Positions 42,112-51,208 are shown, numbered from the stretch's first letter. The stretch is 64,000 bases of DNA from GCA-016699895 sp964633435 (GCA_964633435.1 CAZWHA010000004.1:1-64000), one strand, 5' to 3'. The notes: generated by a model from the sequence alone, not told the origin. Made by a program: numbers and translations.

Positions 42112-42860
42112 TATTGGCCCCGAGTCTTGCCACGCAGTGCGTCGAGGACTTCAACCGGGAATAGCACCATGGTTTTCTGAGACGGTTCAGCGCTAATCCG
42201 CTCTAGAGTGTTCAGAGTTCGTAGGTTGATCGCACCTGGAGAATTGCTGAGCGTTTCGGCCGCTTGGGCCAGTGTCTCGGCAGCAGTTTTTTCACCGTCA
42301 GCATTAATGATAGTAGCACGGCGCTGTCGATCGGCTTCGGCTTCTTTGGCCATGGCACGCTTCATATCGGACGGTAGTTCAATATTCTGAACTTTAACAT
42401 TTTCAACATCAATGCCCCATGGCTCGGTTTGTTTGTCAACGATAGCTTTGATTTGATTAGAGATTTCATCACGCTTGCTCAACAAATCGTCGAGAGTAAC
42501 ATTGCCCGTAACATCGCGTAACGCCGCTTGGGCGAACTGCGAGGTAGCATAGATGTAATTAGTCGTTTCGAGTACAGCTTTTTCAGGTACCACTGCCCGG
42601 AAATAAACGACGGCGTCGACATTGACGGTCACGTTGTCCTTGGTAATTACCTCTTGTTTTGGCACATCAATCGGCGTTGAGCGAACATCGACTCGCGTCA
42701 GCTGCTGAAACCACGGCCAGACTACTCGCCAACCGGGCTGACGAACTCCGGTAAATCGGCCGAGCGTTAACACGATACCCCGCTCGTACTGTTTGATAAC
42801 CTTTAGACTACCTAGGAAATATAATACGAGTAACGTTATTGTTATTACCACGAATTCCAT
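42111..42860 (-). CDS. SPFH/band 7 membrane protein (stomatin/HflK-like)
   Basis: A 249-residue protein: one N-terminal membrane segment (about 1-17), then the SPFH domain with QYERGIVLTLGRFTG and the stomatin-type TKDNVTVNVDAVVYFR, ALRDVTGNVTLDDLLSKRD, and an Ala/Glu-rich coiled-coil end (AKEAEADRQRRATIINADG). It should form membrane microdomain scaffolds. Its usual NfeD partner is missing here. ATG 42860 has GGAGG at the correct distance; an upstream ATG would overlap the promoter. Confidence 0.92.
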   Translation of the reverse strand: MEFVVITITLLVLYFLGSLKVIKQYERGIVLTLGRFTGVRQPGWRVVWPWFQQLTRVDVRSTPIDVPKQEVITKDNVTVNVDAVVYFRAVVPEKAVLETTNYIYATSQFAQAALRDVTGNVTLDDLLSKRDEISNQIKAIVDKQTEPWGIDVENVKVQNIELPSDMKRAMAKEAEADRQRRATIINADGEKTAAETLAQAAETLSNSPGAINLRTLNTLERISAEPSQKTMVLFPVEVLDALRGKTRGQ

Positions 42861-42884
42861 AGACCCTCCTTGCTTTATATAGAT

Positions 42885-42894
42885 ATTGTACAAT
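42885..42894. promoter_or_regulatory. Shared palindromic -10 element for divergent genes
   Basis: ATTGTACAAT reads TACAAT on both strands. On the plus strand it lies six bases before the rarA ATG; on the minus strand it lies about 24 bases before the SPFH start. The two promoters must therefore overlap. Confidence 0.6.
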
Positions 42895-42900
42895 AGATAG

Positions 42901-44082
42901 ATGGATGAGAGCAAACGAGTACCATTAGCTGAGCGGATGCGGCCAACAACGCTTGACGAAGTAGTCGGTCAGGAAAAGCTGGTCGGCCCCAACGGAACCT
43001 TGCGGAAAATTGTTGATGGGCGCGAACCAGTGAGCTTGATATTGTGGGGTCCACCCGGTACTGGCAAGACAACTCTGGCGCGAATTATTGCTAGCGAGAT
43101 GACGGCAGACTTTATTGAAATTTCAGCAGTCAGTGCGAAAAAAGCTGATGTTGAAACCGTCATCGAACGAGCCCGTCAAAACTGGAATTTACAGATTCGC
43201 ACGATTTTGTTTGTCGATGAAATCCACCGCTTCAACAAAGCCCAGCAGGACGCTTTTCTGCCTCATGTCGAGAGTGGCTTGATCAGTTTGATCGGAGCGA
43301 CGACAGAGAATCCTAGCTTTGAAGTAATCGCGCCGCTCATTTCGCGGTCCCGCGTCATTGTGCTCGAGCAATTAGATCACGCTGCGATCGCAAAAATTAT
43401 TCAACGAGCCATCAAACTAGAGAAACTAGAACGGAAAATCACCGACGATGCCATCGAAACATTAACGCGAGTTGCGAATGGTGATGCTCGAACGGCACTC
43501 GGTGCTCTCGAAGTAGCTACCGGCCTGATCAAGGGTCGTCAGAAAATCACATCAGATACAATCGAGCAAGCAGCCGGCCGCAAACTACCGCGTTACGACA
43601 AAAAAGGCGATGGGCACTACGACACAATCTCTGCGTTTATCAAATCAATGCGCGCTAGCGACGAACAGGCAGCCCTCTATTACCTAGCACGCATGGTAGC
43701 AGCCGGCGAAGATCCGAAATTCATTGCTAGGCGGATAGTGATATTCGCCTCCGAAGATGTCGGCCTGGCTGGCAATGGCGCATTGAACCTCGCAACCAGC
43801 GCCTTTATGGCGATCGAGCGTGTCGGCATGCCAGAGGGAGGAATAATTCTGAGTCACGTCGTCGTTGCGCTATCTCGTGCAAAAAAATCTCGTGAAAGCT
43901 ACGATCTATGGGGTCGAGCTCAGCAACTAGCCGAGCAATTTCCCGACGCACCAATACCACTCCATGTGCGCAATGCTCCAACTAAACTAATGAAAGACCT
44001 CGGCTATGGTTCCGGACAGAAATGGGAAGCTGGTTTTCGACACGAAAAAAGTTATTTACCTGACGATGTACCAAGGGATTGA
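42901..44082 (+). CDS. rarA: Replication-associated recombination protein A (MgsA)
   Basis: A 393-residue AAA+ ATPase acting at stalled replication forks. N-terminal PLAERMRPTTLDEVVGQ, Walker A GPPGTGKTT (about 51-59), Walker B LFVDEIHRF (about 102-110), sensor 1 ATTENPSFEV, and the tetramerisation region HYDTISAFIKSMRASD are all present. Slightly short but complete. ATG lies six bases after TACAAT (leaderless). Its end overlaps the convergent membrane gene by 31 bases. Confidence 0.95.
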   Translation: MDESKRVPLAERMRPTTLDEVVGQEKLVGPNGTLRKIVDGREPVSLILWGPPGTGKTTLARIIASEMTADFIEISAVSAKKADVETVIERARQNWNLQIRTILFVDEIHRFNKAQQDAFLPHVESGLISLIGATTENPSFEVIAPLISRSRVIVLEQLDHAAIAKIIQRAIKLEKLERKITDDAIETLTRVANGDARTALGALEVATGLIKGRQKITSDTIEQAAGRKLPRYDKKGDGHYDTISAFIKSMRASDEQAALYYLARMVAAGEDPKFIARRIVIFASEDVGLAGNGALNLATSAFMAIERVGMPEGGIILSHVVVALSRAKKSRESYDLWGRAQQLAEQFPDAPIPLHVRNAPTKLMKDLGYGSGQKWEAGFRHEKSYLPDDVPRD

Positions 44083-44813
44083 TTACTGTCGACAACCTGA
44101 CACCCAGCCGACTGAAACTCTAGCGCCGTCCGACGACGCCGAAATTGTCGATATGAGGAGACAATTCCAGCCGTAGCTACTGCTACCATCCCGTAATGCG
44201 CAGCAGTCTCCCAATCAACTTCCATGCCAGGAGGTTGAAATTTGGTATAGGCCGCCACATACAGGCCGGCGACTACCCAACGAGCCGCTTCGACCGTTTT
44301 GTCAATTTTATCGGTATAAGGATGCAATCCGTCTTGTTTTGCCTGCCAAGTATTGGCAGCATTGAGCGCCTTTGGACCATAAATACCAAGCATTGAACCC
44401 ACTGGAATAATGCCACCAGCCACAGCTCCAACTCCAATAGCAGCCGCAGCAGTTCCATCGGCTAGGACGTCATTGCGAGCGCCGCGTACCGGATCATCCG
44501 TACCAGTCAATCGCGCCGGTTTCCCCTCGGCATCAGTTAATGCAGCTGTCGCCAACGTTGCAACTCCGGCTTCATGCTGACCAGTTGCGAGCAACGTTAT
44601 TCCTGCGGCCGCCAACGGTGGCCGCAACGCACTCATACCGTTAGCAATCGTTGCCCAACCGAGCTTTTTCTGGATTCTTTGCAGCCCAGAGAGTGGCAAA
44701 CCGGCTTCTTCGTCACGCAAATAGCCAGGTCGTAGGTCCCCTGGGCCAGTCCTCTCGACATGACCAAACCGGTTTAGACGAATACCCTCTGGTAATCGTT
44801 GAGTCCTTTTCAT
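44052..44813 (-). CDS. Membrane protein resembling CDP-alcohol phosphatidyltransferases
   Basis: A 253-residue protein with a basic N-terminus and four to five hydrophobic segments. A region TDAEGKPAR...GARNDVLAD (about 91-116) resembles the CDP-alcohol phosphotransferase signature DG-xx-AR-x8-G-xxx-D-xxx-D, but the first Asp is Glu, the spacer is one residue longer and the preceding Asp is out of position. It may be a diverged phospholipid synthase or an inactive relative. ATG lies six bases after TATAAT (leaderless). The C-terminus overlaps the end of rarA. Confidence 0.55.
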   Translation of the reverse strand: MKRTQRLPEGIRLNRFGHVERTGPGDLRPGYLRDEEAGLPLSGLQRIQKKLGWATIANGMSALRPPLAAAGITLLATGQHEAGVATLATAALTDAEGKPARLTGTDDPVRGARNDVLADGTAAAAIGVGAVAGGIIPVGSMLGIYGPKALNAANTWQAKQDGLHPYTDKIDKTVEAARWVVAGLYVAAYTKFQPPGMEVDWETAAHYGMVAVATAGIVSSYRQFRRRRTALEFQSAGCQVVDSNQSLGTSSGK

Positions 44814-44891
44814 GCGCTAATTATAGCCTGAAGCTTGACAGAATGAAAGCATTAGTTCATTAAGCAAAGCGAGAATGTGAACTCGTTTAAA

Positions 44892-46163
44892 CTAGAATGG
44901 TTTCGCGAGTTTCAGATTTGGCTCGGCCTCGGCAATGCGCATCAGTTCATTATATTTCGCCACGCGGTCAGTACGACTCAGCGAACCGGTCTTGATCTGG
45001 CCACAATTCAAACCAACTGCTAGGTGTGCGATCGTCGTATCCTCGGTCTCGCCTGAGCGGTGGCTCATAACAGTTCTAAAGCCATTATTTTGCGCTAATT
45101 TAACAGCCGCGATCGTCTCGGTCAGGCTGCCAATCTGATTTGGTTTAATCAGGATCGCATTAGCTGCTTTTTCGTCGATTGCCTTTTGTAGCAGCTTAAC
45201 GTTCGTCACCAGCAGATCATCGCCGACGAGCTGAACTTTGTTGCCGAGTTCGGCTGTTAATTTACTCCAACCAGCCCAATCCTGCTCAGCCAGAGCATCC
45301 TCGACCGAGACAAACGGATATTTCGCAACCATTTCGCGCCAAAAATCGATCATTTGGTCGGTCGACAGCACTTCATTATTGGCTTTTAGGTTATATGCAT
45401 CGTTCTGGTAAAACTCACTGCTCGCCGGGTCAGAGGCGAACGCAATATCCTCACCCAAACGATACCCAGCAGCCTCAACTGCACGCGAAATCAACTGTAG
45501 CGGCTCCTCGTTGCCATTCCGAACGCTTGGCGCATAGCCGCCTTCGTCACCAACCGTTGTCGGGTAATTTTCCTCTTTTAAAATTTTGGCTAATGCGTGA
45601 AAAACTTCCGAGCCGTAACGGATCGCTTCGTGAAACGTCGGTGCGCCGACTGGCATAATCATGTATTCCTGGATATCAGTGGCCCAGCCCGCATGAGCGC
45701 CGCCATTCATAACATTCATCATCGGTAATGGTAACGACATTTCTGTAGTGCCAGTTAGTTCGGCAATGTAGCGATACAGTGGCAGACTTTGAGAGGCTGC
45801 GGCGGCCTTGGCGACAGCTAAACTGACTGCCAATATTGCGTTAGCGCCGAGATTCGATTTATTCTCAGTACCATCCAGGTCAAACATCACTTGATCAACA
45901 CGATTCTGGTCACCCGCATCCTGGCCAACGAGTGCTGCTGCAATCTTGTCATTAACATTGGCAACGGCTTTGGCAACGCCTTTGCCTCCCCACTGCTCGC
46001 CGCCATCGCGCAGTTCGAGCGCTTCGCCTGAGCCGGTTGATGCACCAGACGGTACGGCGGCACGGCCGGAAGAGCTGTCCTCTAGCCGAACGTCGGCTTC
46101 CACCGTTGGATTGCCGCGGCTGTCTAAAATTGTCCTCGCTGTGATAGATTGAATTTTACTCAT
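44892..46163 (-). CDS. eno: Enolase
   Basis: A 423-residue glycolytic enzyme converting 2-phosphoglycerate to phosphoenolpyruvate. Seen: ARTILDSRGNPTVEADV, GASTGSGEALELRDG, the Mg2+ ligand region VSVEDALAEQDW, LVGDDLLVTN, the catalytic Lys in ILIKPNQIGS, and SHRSGETEDT. Full length. The ATG is ten bases after TAGAAT, so almost no leader. With gpmA and ldh (46-48 kb, opposite strand) it covers lower glycolysis. Confidence 0.98.
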   Translation of the reverse strand: MSKIQSITARTILDSRGNPTVEADVRLEDSSSGRAAVPSGASTGSGEALELRDGGEQWGGKGVAKAVANVNDKIAAALVGQDAGDQNRVDQVMFDLDGTENKSNLGANAILAVSLAVAKAAAASQSLPLYRYIAELTGTTEMSLPLPMMNVMNGGAHAGWATDIQEYMIMPVGAPTFHEAIRYGSEVFHALAKILKEENYPTTVGDEGGYAPSVRNGNEEPLQLISRAVEAAGYRLGEDIAFASDPASSEFYQNDAYNLKANNEVLSTDQMIDFWREMVAKYPFVSVEDALAEQDWAGWSKLTAELGNKVQLVGDDLLVTNVKLLQKAIDEKAANAILIKPNQIGSLTETIAAVKLAQNNGFRTVMSHRSGETEDTTIAHLAVGLNCGQIKTGSLSRTDRVAKYNELMRIAEAEPNLKLAKPF

Positions 46164-46254
46164 AACGCGGACTATTCTAGCAGAGCCTGACTATTTACTC
46201 AAATTCACGGTTATGGTAAAATTTGTTATAGTAATAGCGAAAGAAAGGGCGGGC

Positions 46255-47199
46255 ATGGCACAAACAGCAATAAAAATATCAGTGATTGGAACTGGTTTTG
46301 TTGGCTCAGCAGTTGCCTATACACTCGTCATGAAAGGTGTCGCTAGCGAAATTATTCTAGTAGATGCCAATCCAGAGCGCGCCGAAGGCGAGGCCATGGA
46401 TATCAGTCACGGCGCGCCATTTGCAAAATCTTCTATTATTCGATCCGGCAGCTACGAAGACACCAAAGGTTCTGATGTCGTTATCATCACGGCTGGCACC
46501 AACCAAAAACCCGGTGAGACTCGCATTGATTTGATCGCTCGAAACGCCGCCATCATGCGTGACGTCGCTGGTAAAGTCGGCGAACAATCACCAAATGCCG
46601 TTATTCTAGTCATCAGTAATCCAGTTGACGTTATGGCCTATGTGGCACGCCAGGTAACGGGTTTTCCAAAAAATCGCGTTATCGGGTCGGGCACCGTGCT
46701 CGACAGTTCACGTTTTCGCTATCTGCTGGCTAATCGTTTTGATATTGATCCGCGCAATGTCCACGGCTACATCATGGGCGAACATGGCGATAGTGAGTTC
46801 CCGGCCTGGAGCCTAGTAAATATTGCCGGTATGGATCTAGACGAAGCCTCTAGCTTATTTAAAAAAGAAATAAATGACGAGGTCCGACAATCAATTGCTG
46901 ATTCGACTCGTAACGCAGCCTACGAAATCATCAATCGTAAAGGTGCTACCTATTACGGTATCGCCATGAGCGCCACGAGAATTGTCGAAGCGATTGTTCG
47001 CGATGAGCGATCAATCATGACTGTATCATCGCAACTACACGGCGAATACGACATTGACGATCTCTATCTATCAGTTCCAGCAATCTTGGGCGAACATGGT
47101 ATCGAGAAAATTCTCACCCCTCGTCTGAGCGATTTGGAACTGGCCAACCTGCACCGTTCGGCCGATGCTTTACGCGAAGCGCGTAGCCAGATACAATAG
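46255..47199 (+). CDS. ldh: L-lactate dehydrogenase
   Basis: A 314-residue NAD-dependent L-LDH: GTGFVGSAVAYTLVMKG (nucleotide fold), Asp at the end of strand 2 (LVDANPERAEGEA), TAGTNQKPGETR (substrate loop with Gln before Lys-Pro-Gly, typical of LDH rather than MDH), VIGSGTVLDSSRFR and the catalytic His in GEHGDSEFPAWS. It regenerates NAD by reducing pyruvate to lactate. ATG 46255 is preferred over upstream starts; a purine-rich GAAAGAAAGG lies upstream. gpmA follows 25 bases later. Confidence 0.96.
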   Translation: MAQTAIKISVIGTGFVGSAVAYTLVMKGVASEIILVDANPERAEGEAMDISHGAPFAKSSIIRSGSYEDTKGSDVVIITAGTNQKPGETRIDLIARNAAIMRDVAGKVGEQSPNAVILVISNPVDVMAYVARQVTGFPKNRVIGSGTVLDSSRFRYLLANRFDIDPRNVHGYIMGEHGDSEFPAWSLVNIAGMDLDEASSLFKKEINDEVRQSIADSTRNAAYEIINRKGATYYGIAMSATRIVEAIVRDERSIMTVSSQLHGEYDIDDLYLSVPAILGEHGIEKILTPRLSDLELANLHRSADALREARSQIQ

Positions 47200-47224
47200 A
47201 TACATAGTAACGAAAGGAATCAAT

Positions 47225-47863
47225 ATGAGTTCAGGCAAGTTAGTTTTGACGCGTCACGGCGAGAGTGAATGGAATTTAGCTGGTAAATGGACTGGCTGGA
47301 CTGATGTGTCTATCACCGACAAAGGCGCAGCTGATGCCAGAAAAATGGGCGAGCTACTCCAGGATATTCATTTCGATGCAATCTATACGAGCGAACTAAA
47401 ACGCACAGTCGAAACCATGCAGCAGGTTCTCGACACCCAAGGTCAAACTGACATGGATTATGCTAGGGAAAAAGTCCTGAACGAGCGTGACTACGGTGAA
47501 TATACTGGGCTCAATAAATGGGAGGTAAAGGATCGGCTGGGCGAAGAGAAATTCAACGCTATTCGTCGTGATTATGATGAACCAATTCCTGGCGGCGAAA
47601 CGTTACATGATGTCTACGACCGTGTCGTGCCATGGTATCGAGATGTCATTGTGCCGCAATTAAACGCTGGCAAAAATGTACTATTTGTCGCCCACGGCAA
47701 CTCGATTCGTGCCCTCGTCAAATATATCGAGAGCATCAGCGACGAAGGAATTTCTGAATTTGAAATGGTATTCGGTACTATCCTGATCTACCAGGTAGAC
47801 GGCGATGGCAAAGAAACTGGCAAACAAGAGTTGCATACCGCCATCGAACAGACTCACGCCTAG
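47225..47863 (+). CDS. gpmA: 2,3-bisphosphoglycerate-dependent phosphoglycerate mutase
   Basis: A 212-residue histidine phosphatase fold enzyme. The phosphohistidine motif LTRHGESEWN (about residues 8-17), TGWTDVSITDKG, ELKRTVETMQ and GNSIRALVKYIE (second His in AHGNS) define dPGM. Somewhat shorter than the 230-250 usual. ATG 47225 has GAAAGGA upstream. Cotranscribed with ldh. Confidence 0.95.
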   Translation: MSSGKLVLTRHGESEWNLAGKWTGWTDVSITDKGAADARKMGELLQDIHFDAIYTSELKRTVETMQQVLDTQGQTDMDYAREKVLNERDYGEYTGLNKWEVKDRLGEEKFNAIRRDYDEPIPGGETLHDVYDRVVPWYRDVIVPQLNAGKNVLFVAHGNSIRALVKYIESISDEGISEFEMVFGTILIYQVDGDGKETGKQELHTAIEQTHA

Positions 47864-47869
47864 AACTAC

Positions 47870-48469
47870 CTATTGCCGATAACGCGTATGTAGCGCCACT
47901 ATGGGGCCAAGCGACGCCAATGGGTACCTTGCAGACATCTCCGCAGGGGATACAATGTGATAAAACCGTCCGGCATCTGACCGATCAACATGCAATTCTG
48001 GTGGCGCGCAATCATTTACGACAGCGATCTTTGGTATGTCAGATAGATCATATTTGGACACGGGTAGTATTTCGACTCGGCAATCCTCTCTCAACGACAT
48101 TAAACCTACTCGACTGAGCGTCAGGGCAACTAATGGCTTATGAATTGTAGCTGTATCGACAAGACCCAGCCCTTCTCCCATCTGGTCATTAAAGAAATAC
48201 TCAGCCATACGTCGCCCCAGAGCACGTCCGCGCATTGTCCTTTTGACATTCATACCTAAAAACATCATGTTTCCATTATATATTCGATATCCAAGCCGAG
48301 TAGTAGTATTTGCATGGCTAGAAACACTAGCGGGCTGATCATCTCCTTCGGCCGTAAATATTATATGGCGCCTACCGTCAATATGGTCGTAGGCATCAGC
48401 TCGCAGACGAAGACCATCCGCCACCAGAGGCGGATACTCGGCAACAAAGGCTTCTTTGGAAGTAGTCAT
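47870..48469 (-). CDS. GNAT-like acetyltransferase, tentative
   Basis: A 199-residue protein. The segment FLGMNVKRTMRGRALGRRMAEYFF (read in two parts: VKRTMRGRALG then RRMAEYF) resembles the GNAT acetyl-CoA loop R/Q-xx-G-x-A/G followed by a helix, preceded by a beta strand. The rest is not recognised. It starts four bases after the typA stop (AACAGGATG), so it is probably translated from the typA mRNA. Function unknown; a small-molecule or protein acetylase is the best guess. Confidence 0.5.
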   Translation of the reverse strand: MTTSKEAFVAEYPPLVADGLRLRADAYDHIDGRRHIIFTAEGDDQPASVSSHANTTTRLGYRIYNGNMMFLGMNVKRTMRGRALGRRMAEYFFNDQMGEGLGLVDTATIHKPLVALTLSRVGLMSLREDCRVEILPVSKYDLSDIPKIAVVNDCAPPELHVDRSDAGRFYHIVSPAEMSARYPLASLGPIVALHTRYRQ

Positions 48470-48473
48470 CCTG

Positions 48474-50291
48474 TTAGCTTTTCGCGGCACGCTTGCGCTG
48501 GTTAGCGTCCAGATGGCGCTTGCGCAGACGCAGGCTCTTTGGCGTGACTTCGAGTAGTTCATCATCCTCGATAAAATCGATACATTGCTCGAGGCTAAAA
48601 TCAGTAAAAGGTGTCAGCTGCACAGTACCGTCAGATGATTTAGAGCGCATATTGGTCAGGTGTTTGGCTTTGCAAACATTAATTTCTAGATCCTCTTGGC
48701 GATTGTAGATACCGACAATCATGCCAGCATACACCTCGACAGCCGGTCCAACCAACAGCTCACCACGAGCTTCGGCTGTTTGGAGCGCGTACGGCGTCGT
48801 AGTACCAGCTTCAAAGGCAATGAGGACGCCATTGCGGGTACGTGGTAATTTGCCAGCCAGTGGTTGATAACCATGCGGCAGGCTGTTCATAATAACGGTG
48901 CCTTTGGTCGCAGTCAGCAATAGATTGCGCAGGCCGATCAGCGCACGTGTCGGCAGAATATAATCCATCCGCGTTGTGCCACTACCGGTTTGCTCTTGAC
49001 CGCGCATTTCAGCACGACGCGCACCCAGCTCCTGGCTGATGGCACCAACAAATTCCGGAGCAACTTCGACATAGAGTTCCTCGACCGGCTCTTTTTCGAC
49101 GCCGTCTTCGGTGATGGTAACGACTTGCGGACGACCAACCTCAAACTCATAGCCTTCGCGGCGCATGGCCTCGATTAATACGCTGAGATGCAACTCGCCA
49201 CGGCCCGAAACAGTAAATCCTATACCATTTTCCTCTACCCGTAAACTCACGTTCGTTTCAAGTTCCTTTTTCAGTCGATCGCCAATTTGACGACTGGTGG
49301 TAAATTCGCCCTCTTTGCCTTTCATCGGGCTGGTATTTGGGCCCAGATACATACTGAGGGTCGGCGCTTCGATTTCGATAGTTGGGAGCGCCTCGGGAGT
49401 TTCCTTGTCGGCAATTGTCTCACCGATATGAGCATCGCTCGCACCAATGAGCGCAACGATATCGCCAGTCTGGCCAACTTCGATTTCCTCGCGGGTGAGA
49501 CCTCGATAGCCAAATACTTTTTCGATTTTAGTAGGTACAACCGTACCATCGCGTTTAATGAGTGCGACTGGGCCCCGTTTTGCCTGACCTCGGGTAACAC
49601 GACCGATGGCATATTTGCCGAGGAATGAATCGTAACTGAGACTGGTGACGAGCAACTGCAATGGACCCTCACTATCGACCGTTGGCGCAGGAATGTCACC
49701 CACAATCGCATCGAAAATTGGTGTCAGATCGGCATGTTCTGATGGATTATCCGGCACACTCGTCCATGCTTTGCCCTCGCGACCGATGGCGTAATATACC
49801 GGATAATGTAATTGGCTGTCATCCGTAGCGAGCTCTAGAAATAGATCAGCTAGCTCGTCCTCGACCTCGTCAATACGACGAGCTGGTTTATCGATTTTAT
49901 TAATAATAACTACTGGTTTGAGACCTAATTCGAGCGCCTTGCCGAGGACAAATTTCGTCTGTGGCATTGGACCTTCCTGGGCATCGACAATCAATAGCAC
50001 CCCGTCAGCCATATTGAGCGTCCGTTCAACCTCGCCAGAAAAGTCGGCGTGACCCGGTGTATCGATAATATTTATCTTGTACTCATCATAGTAAATGCTC
50101 GTTTGCTTGGCAGTGATGGTGATACCGCGCTCGTGCTCTTGGTCGCCACTGTCCATGATCAACTCTTGGCTCATTTCAGCCTGATTATCGCGAAACGTGT
50201 TTGATTGTTTCAAAAGACCATCCACCATGGTAGTTTTACCGTGGTCGACGTGGGCGATAATCGCAATATTTCGGATGTAATCAGACTTCAT
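48474..50291 (-). CDS. typA: Ribosome-associated GTPase TypA/BipA
   Basis: A 605-residue translational GTPase: G1 AHVDHGKTTMVDGLL, G2 region ERGITI, G3 DTPGHADF, G4 NKID, then the EF-G-like domains III and V and the BipA-specific C-terminal domain (KSSDGTVQLTPFTDF). It helps 50S assembly and growth at low temperature. The leader has TATAAT, AAAGGAAGG, then a hairpin between that purine run and the ATG, an odd arrangement. Confidence 0.97.
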   Translation of the reverse strand: MKSDYIRNIAIIAHVDHGKTTMVDGLLKQSNTFRDNQAEMSQELIMDSGDQEHERGITITAKQTSIYYDEYKINIIDTPGHADFSGEVERTLNMADGVLLIVDAQEGPMPQTKFVLGKALELGLKPVVIINKIDKPARRIDEVEDELADLFLELATDDSQLHYPVYYAIGREGKAWTSVPDNPSEHADLTPIFDAIVGDIPAPTVDSEGPLQLLVTSLSYDSFLGKYAIGRVTRGQAKRGPVALIKRDGTVVPTKIEKVFGYRGLTREEIEVGQTGDIVALIGASDAHIGETIADKETPEALPTIEIEAPTLSMYLGPNTSPMKGKEGEFTTSRQIGDRLKKELETNVSLRVEENGIGFTVSGRGELHLSVLIEAMRREGYEFEVGRPQVVTITEDGVEKEPVEELYVEVAPEFVGAISQELGARRAEMRGQEQTGSGTTRMDYILPTRALIGLRNLLLTATKGTVIMNSLPHGYQPLAGKLPRTRNGVLIAFEAGTTTPYALQTAEARGELLVGPAVEVYAGMIVGIYNRQEDLEINVCKAKHLTNMRSKSSDGTVQLTPFTDFSLEQCIDFIEDDELLEVTPKSLRLRKRHLDANQRKRAAKS

Positions 50292-50303
50292 TTCAATAAA
50301 AAT

Positions 50304-50319
50304 AGCTCGTTATCGAGCC
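50304..50319 (-). promoter_or_regulatory. Hairpin in the typA leader
   Basis: GGCTCG ATAA CGAGCT stem-loop on the minus strand lies between a Shine-Dalgarno-like AAGGAAGG (about 50318-50326) and the typA ATG (50291), followed by ATTTTT. It could bring the ribosome site near the start when folded, or act as a weak terminator. Confidence 0.5.
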
Positions 50320-50400
50320 TTCCTTTACTAACTATTATAGCACAAATTATCTATTTGGGCTAGATGGTGTAGAATAGATATATTAACCAAGGGGGTATCT

Positions 50401-50994
50401 ATGTACAAACTACCAGATCTCGACTATGATTACGACGCACTCGGCACCTATATCAGCGGCGATATTATGCGCCTACATCACGACAAGCATCATCAAACCT
50501 ACGTCGACAAGTTAAATGCGGCACTAGAACAAGCCCCCGAATTACAGGAACGCGAGCTCGTTGATCTGCTACGCGACCTTGATTCCGTACCAGAATCAAT
50601 CCGAGCGGCAGTGCGCAATCATGGTGGCGGTCACTACAATCATACGCAGTTCTGGAAATGGATGACGCCGAATAATGACGGCGAACCAACTGGCGTGTTA
50701 AAAGATGCTCTGGTTGAAAAATATGGCTCTTTCCAGGGATTTGTTGACGAGTTTTCGACAAAGAGTCTCGCGGTATTTGGCAGCGGCTGGTGCTGGCTAA
50801 TGCCTGATCTATCGATTGTTACTACACCAAATCAGGACGTTCCACTGGAAATTGGCGAACCAATTTTGGGTCTCGACGTCTGGGAACATGCCTATTATCT
50901 GGATTATACTTATAATCGTGGCGACTACGTAAAAGCTTGGTGGCATGTCGTCAACTGGGACGAGGTTCAACGTCGCTATTCTCCTGTTAGATAA
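50401..50994 (+). CDS. sodA: Fe/Mn superoxide dismutase
   Basis: A 197-residue cytoplasmic SOD. Metal ligands are visible: His in LHHDKHHQTYV (about 26), His in GGHYNHTQFW (about 78-81), and Asp/His in LDVWEHAYYLDY. GSGWCWL and TTPNQDVPL flank the active site. The Gln in PNQD and the overall sequence fit the Mn-or-cambialistic group, but the metal cannot be fixed from sequence. Shine-Dalgarno AAGGGGG precedes the ATG. Useful for a fermenter meeting oxygen on its host. Confidence 0.95.
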   Translation: MYKLPDLDYDYDALGTYISGDIMRLHHDKHHQTYVDKLNAALEQAPELQERELVDLLRDLDSVPESIRAAVRNHGGGHYNHTQFWKWMTPNNDGEPTGVLKDALVEKYGSFQGFVDEFSTKSLAVFGSGWCWLMPDLSIVTTPNQDVPLEIGEPILGLDVWEHAYYLDYTYNRGDYVKAWWHVVNWDEVQRRYSPVR

Positions 50995-51016
50995 GATGTG
51001 TTAAAATAATTCGGTC

Positions 51017-51037
51017 GGGTTTGTAGGTCAGTTGCTG
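51017..51037 (+). repeat. tRNA-Val 5' half relic
   Basis: GGGTTTGTAGGTCAGTTG matches the first 18 bases of the tRNA-Val (CAC) gene 100 bases downstream (51118) with one mismatch, after which similarity stops. It lies just before the functional array and just after a TAAAAT (about 51003-51008), so it is probably a remnant of an earlier first tRNA gene. Confidence 0.55.
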
Positions 51038-51117
51038 CGTGAAACGCAAGTCAGTAGCACGCGCTCGGACATTAACCTGAGAGTTATTAGCGATAATGAC
51101 TTTGGCAATTCCACATG

Positions 51118-51193
51118 GGTTTGTAGCTCAGTTGGCTAGAGCGCACGATTCACATTCGTGAGGTCGCAGGTTCGAGACCTGCCAGACCCACCA
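51118..51193 (+). tRNA. tRNA-Val (CAC)
   Basis: Acceptor GGGTTTG/CAGACCC, anticodon stem CACGA/TCGTG with loop TTCACAT (CAC), T loop TTCGAGA, encoded CCA. First intact tRNA of a plus-strand array of four. Confidence 0.94.
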
Positions 51194-51208
51194 GAACATT
51201 TACAGCAT

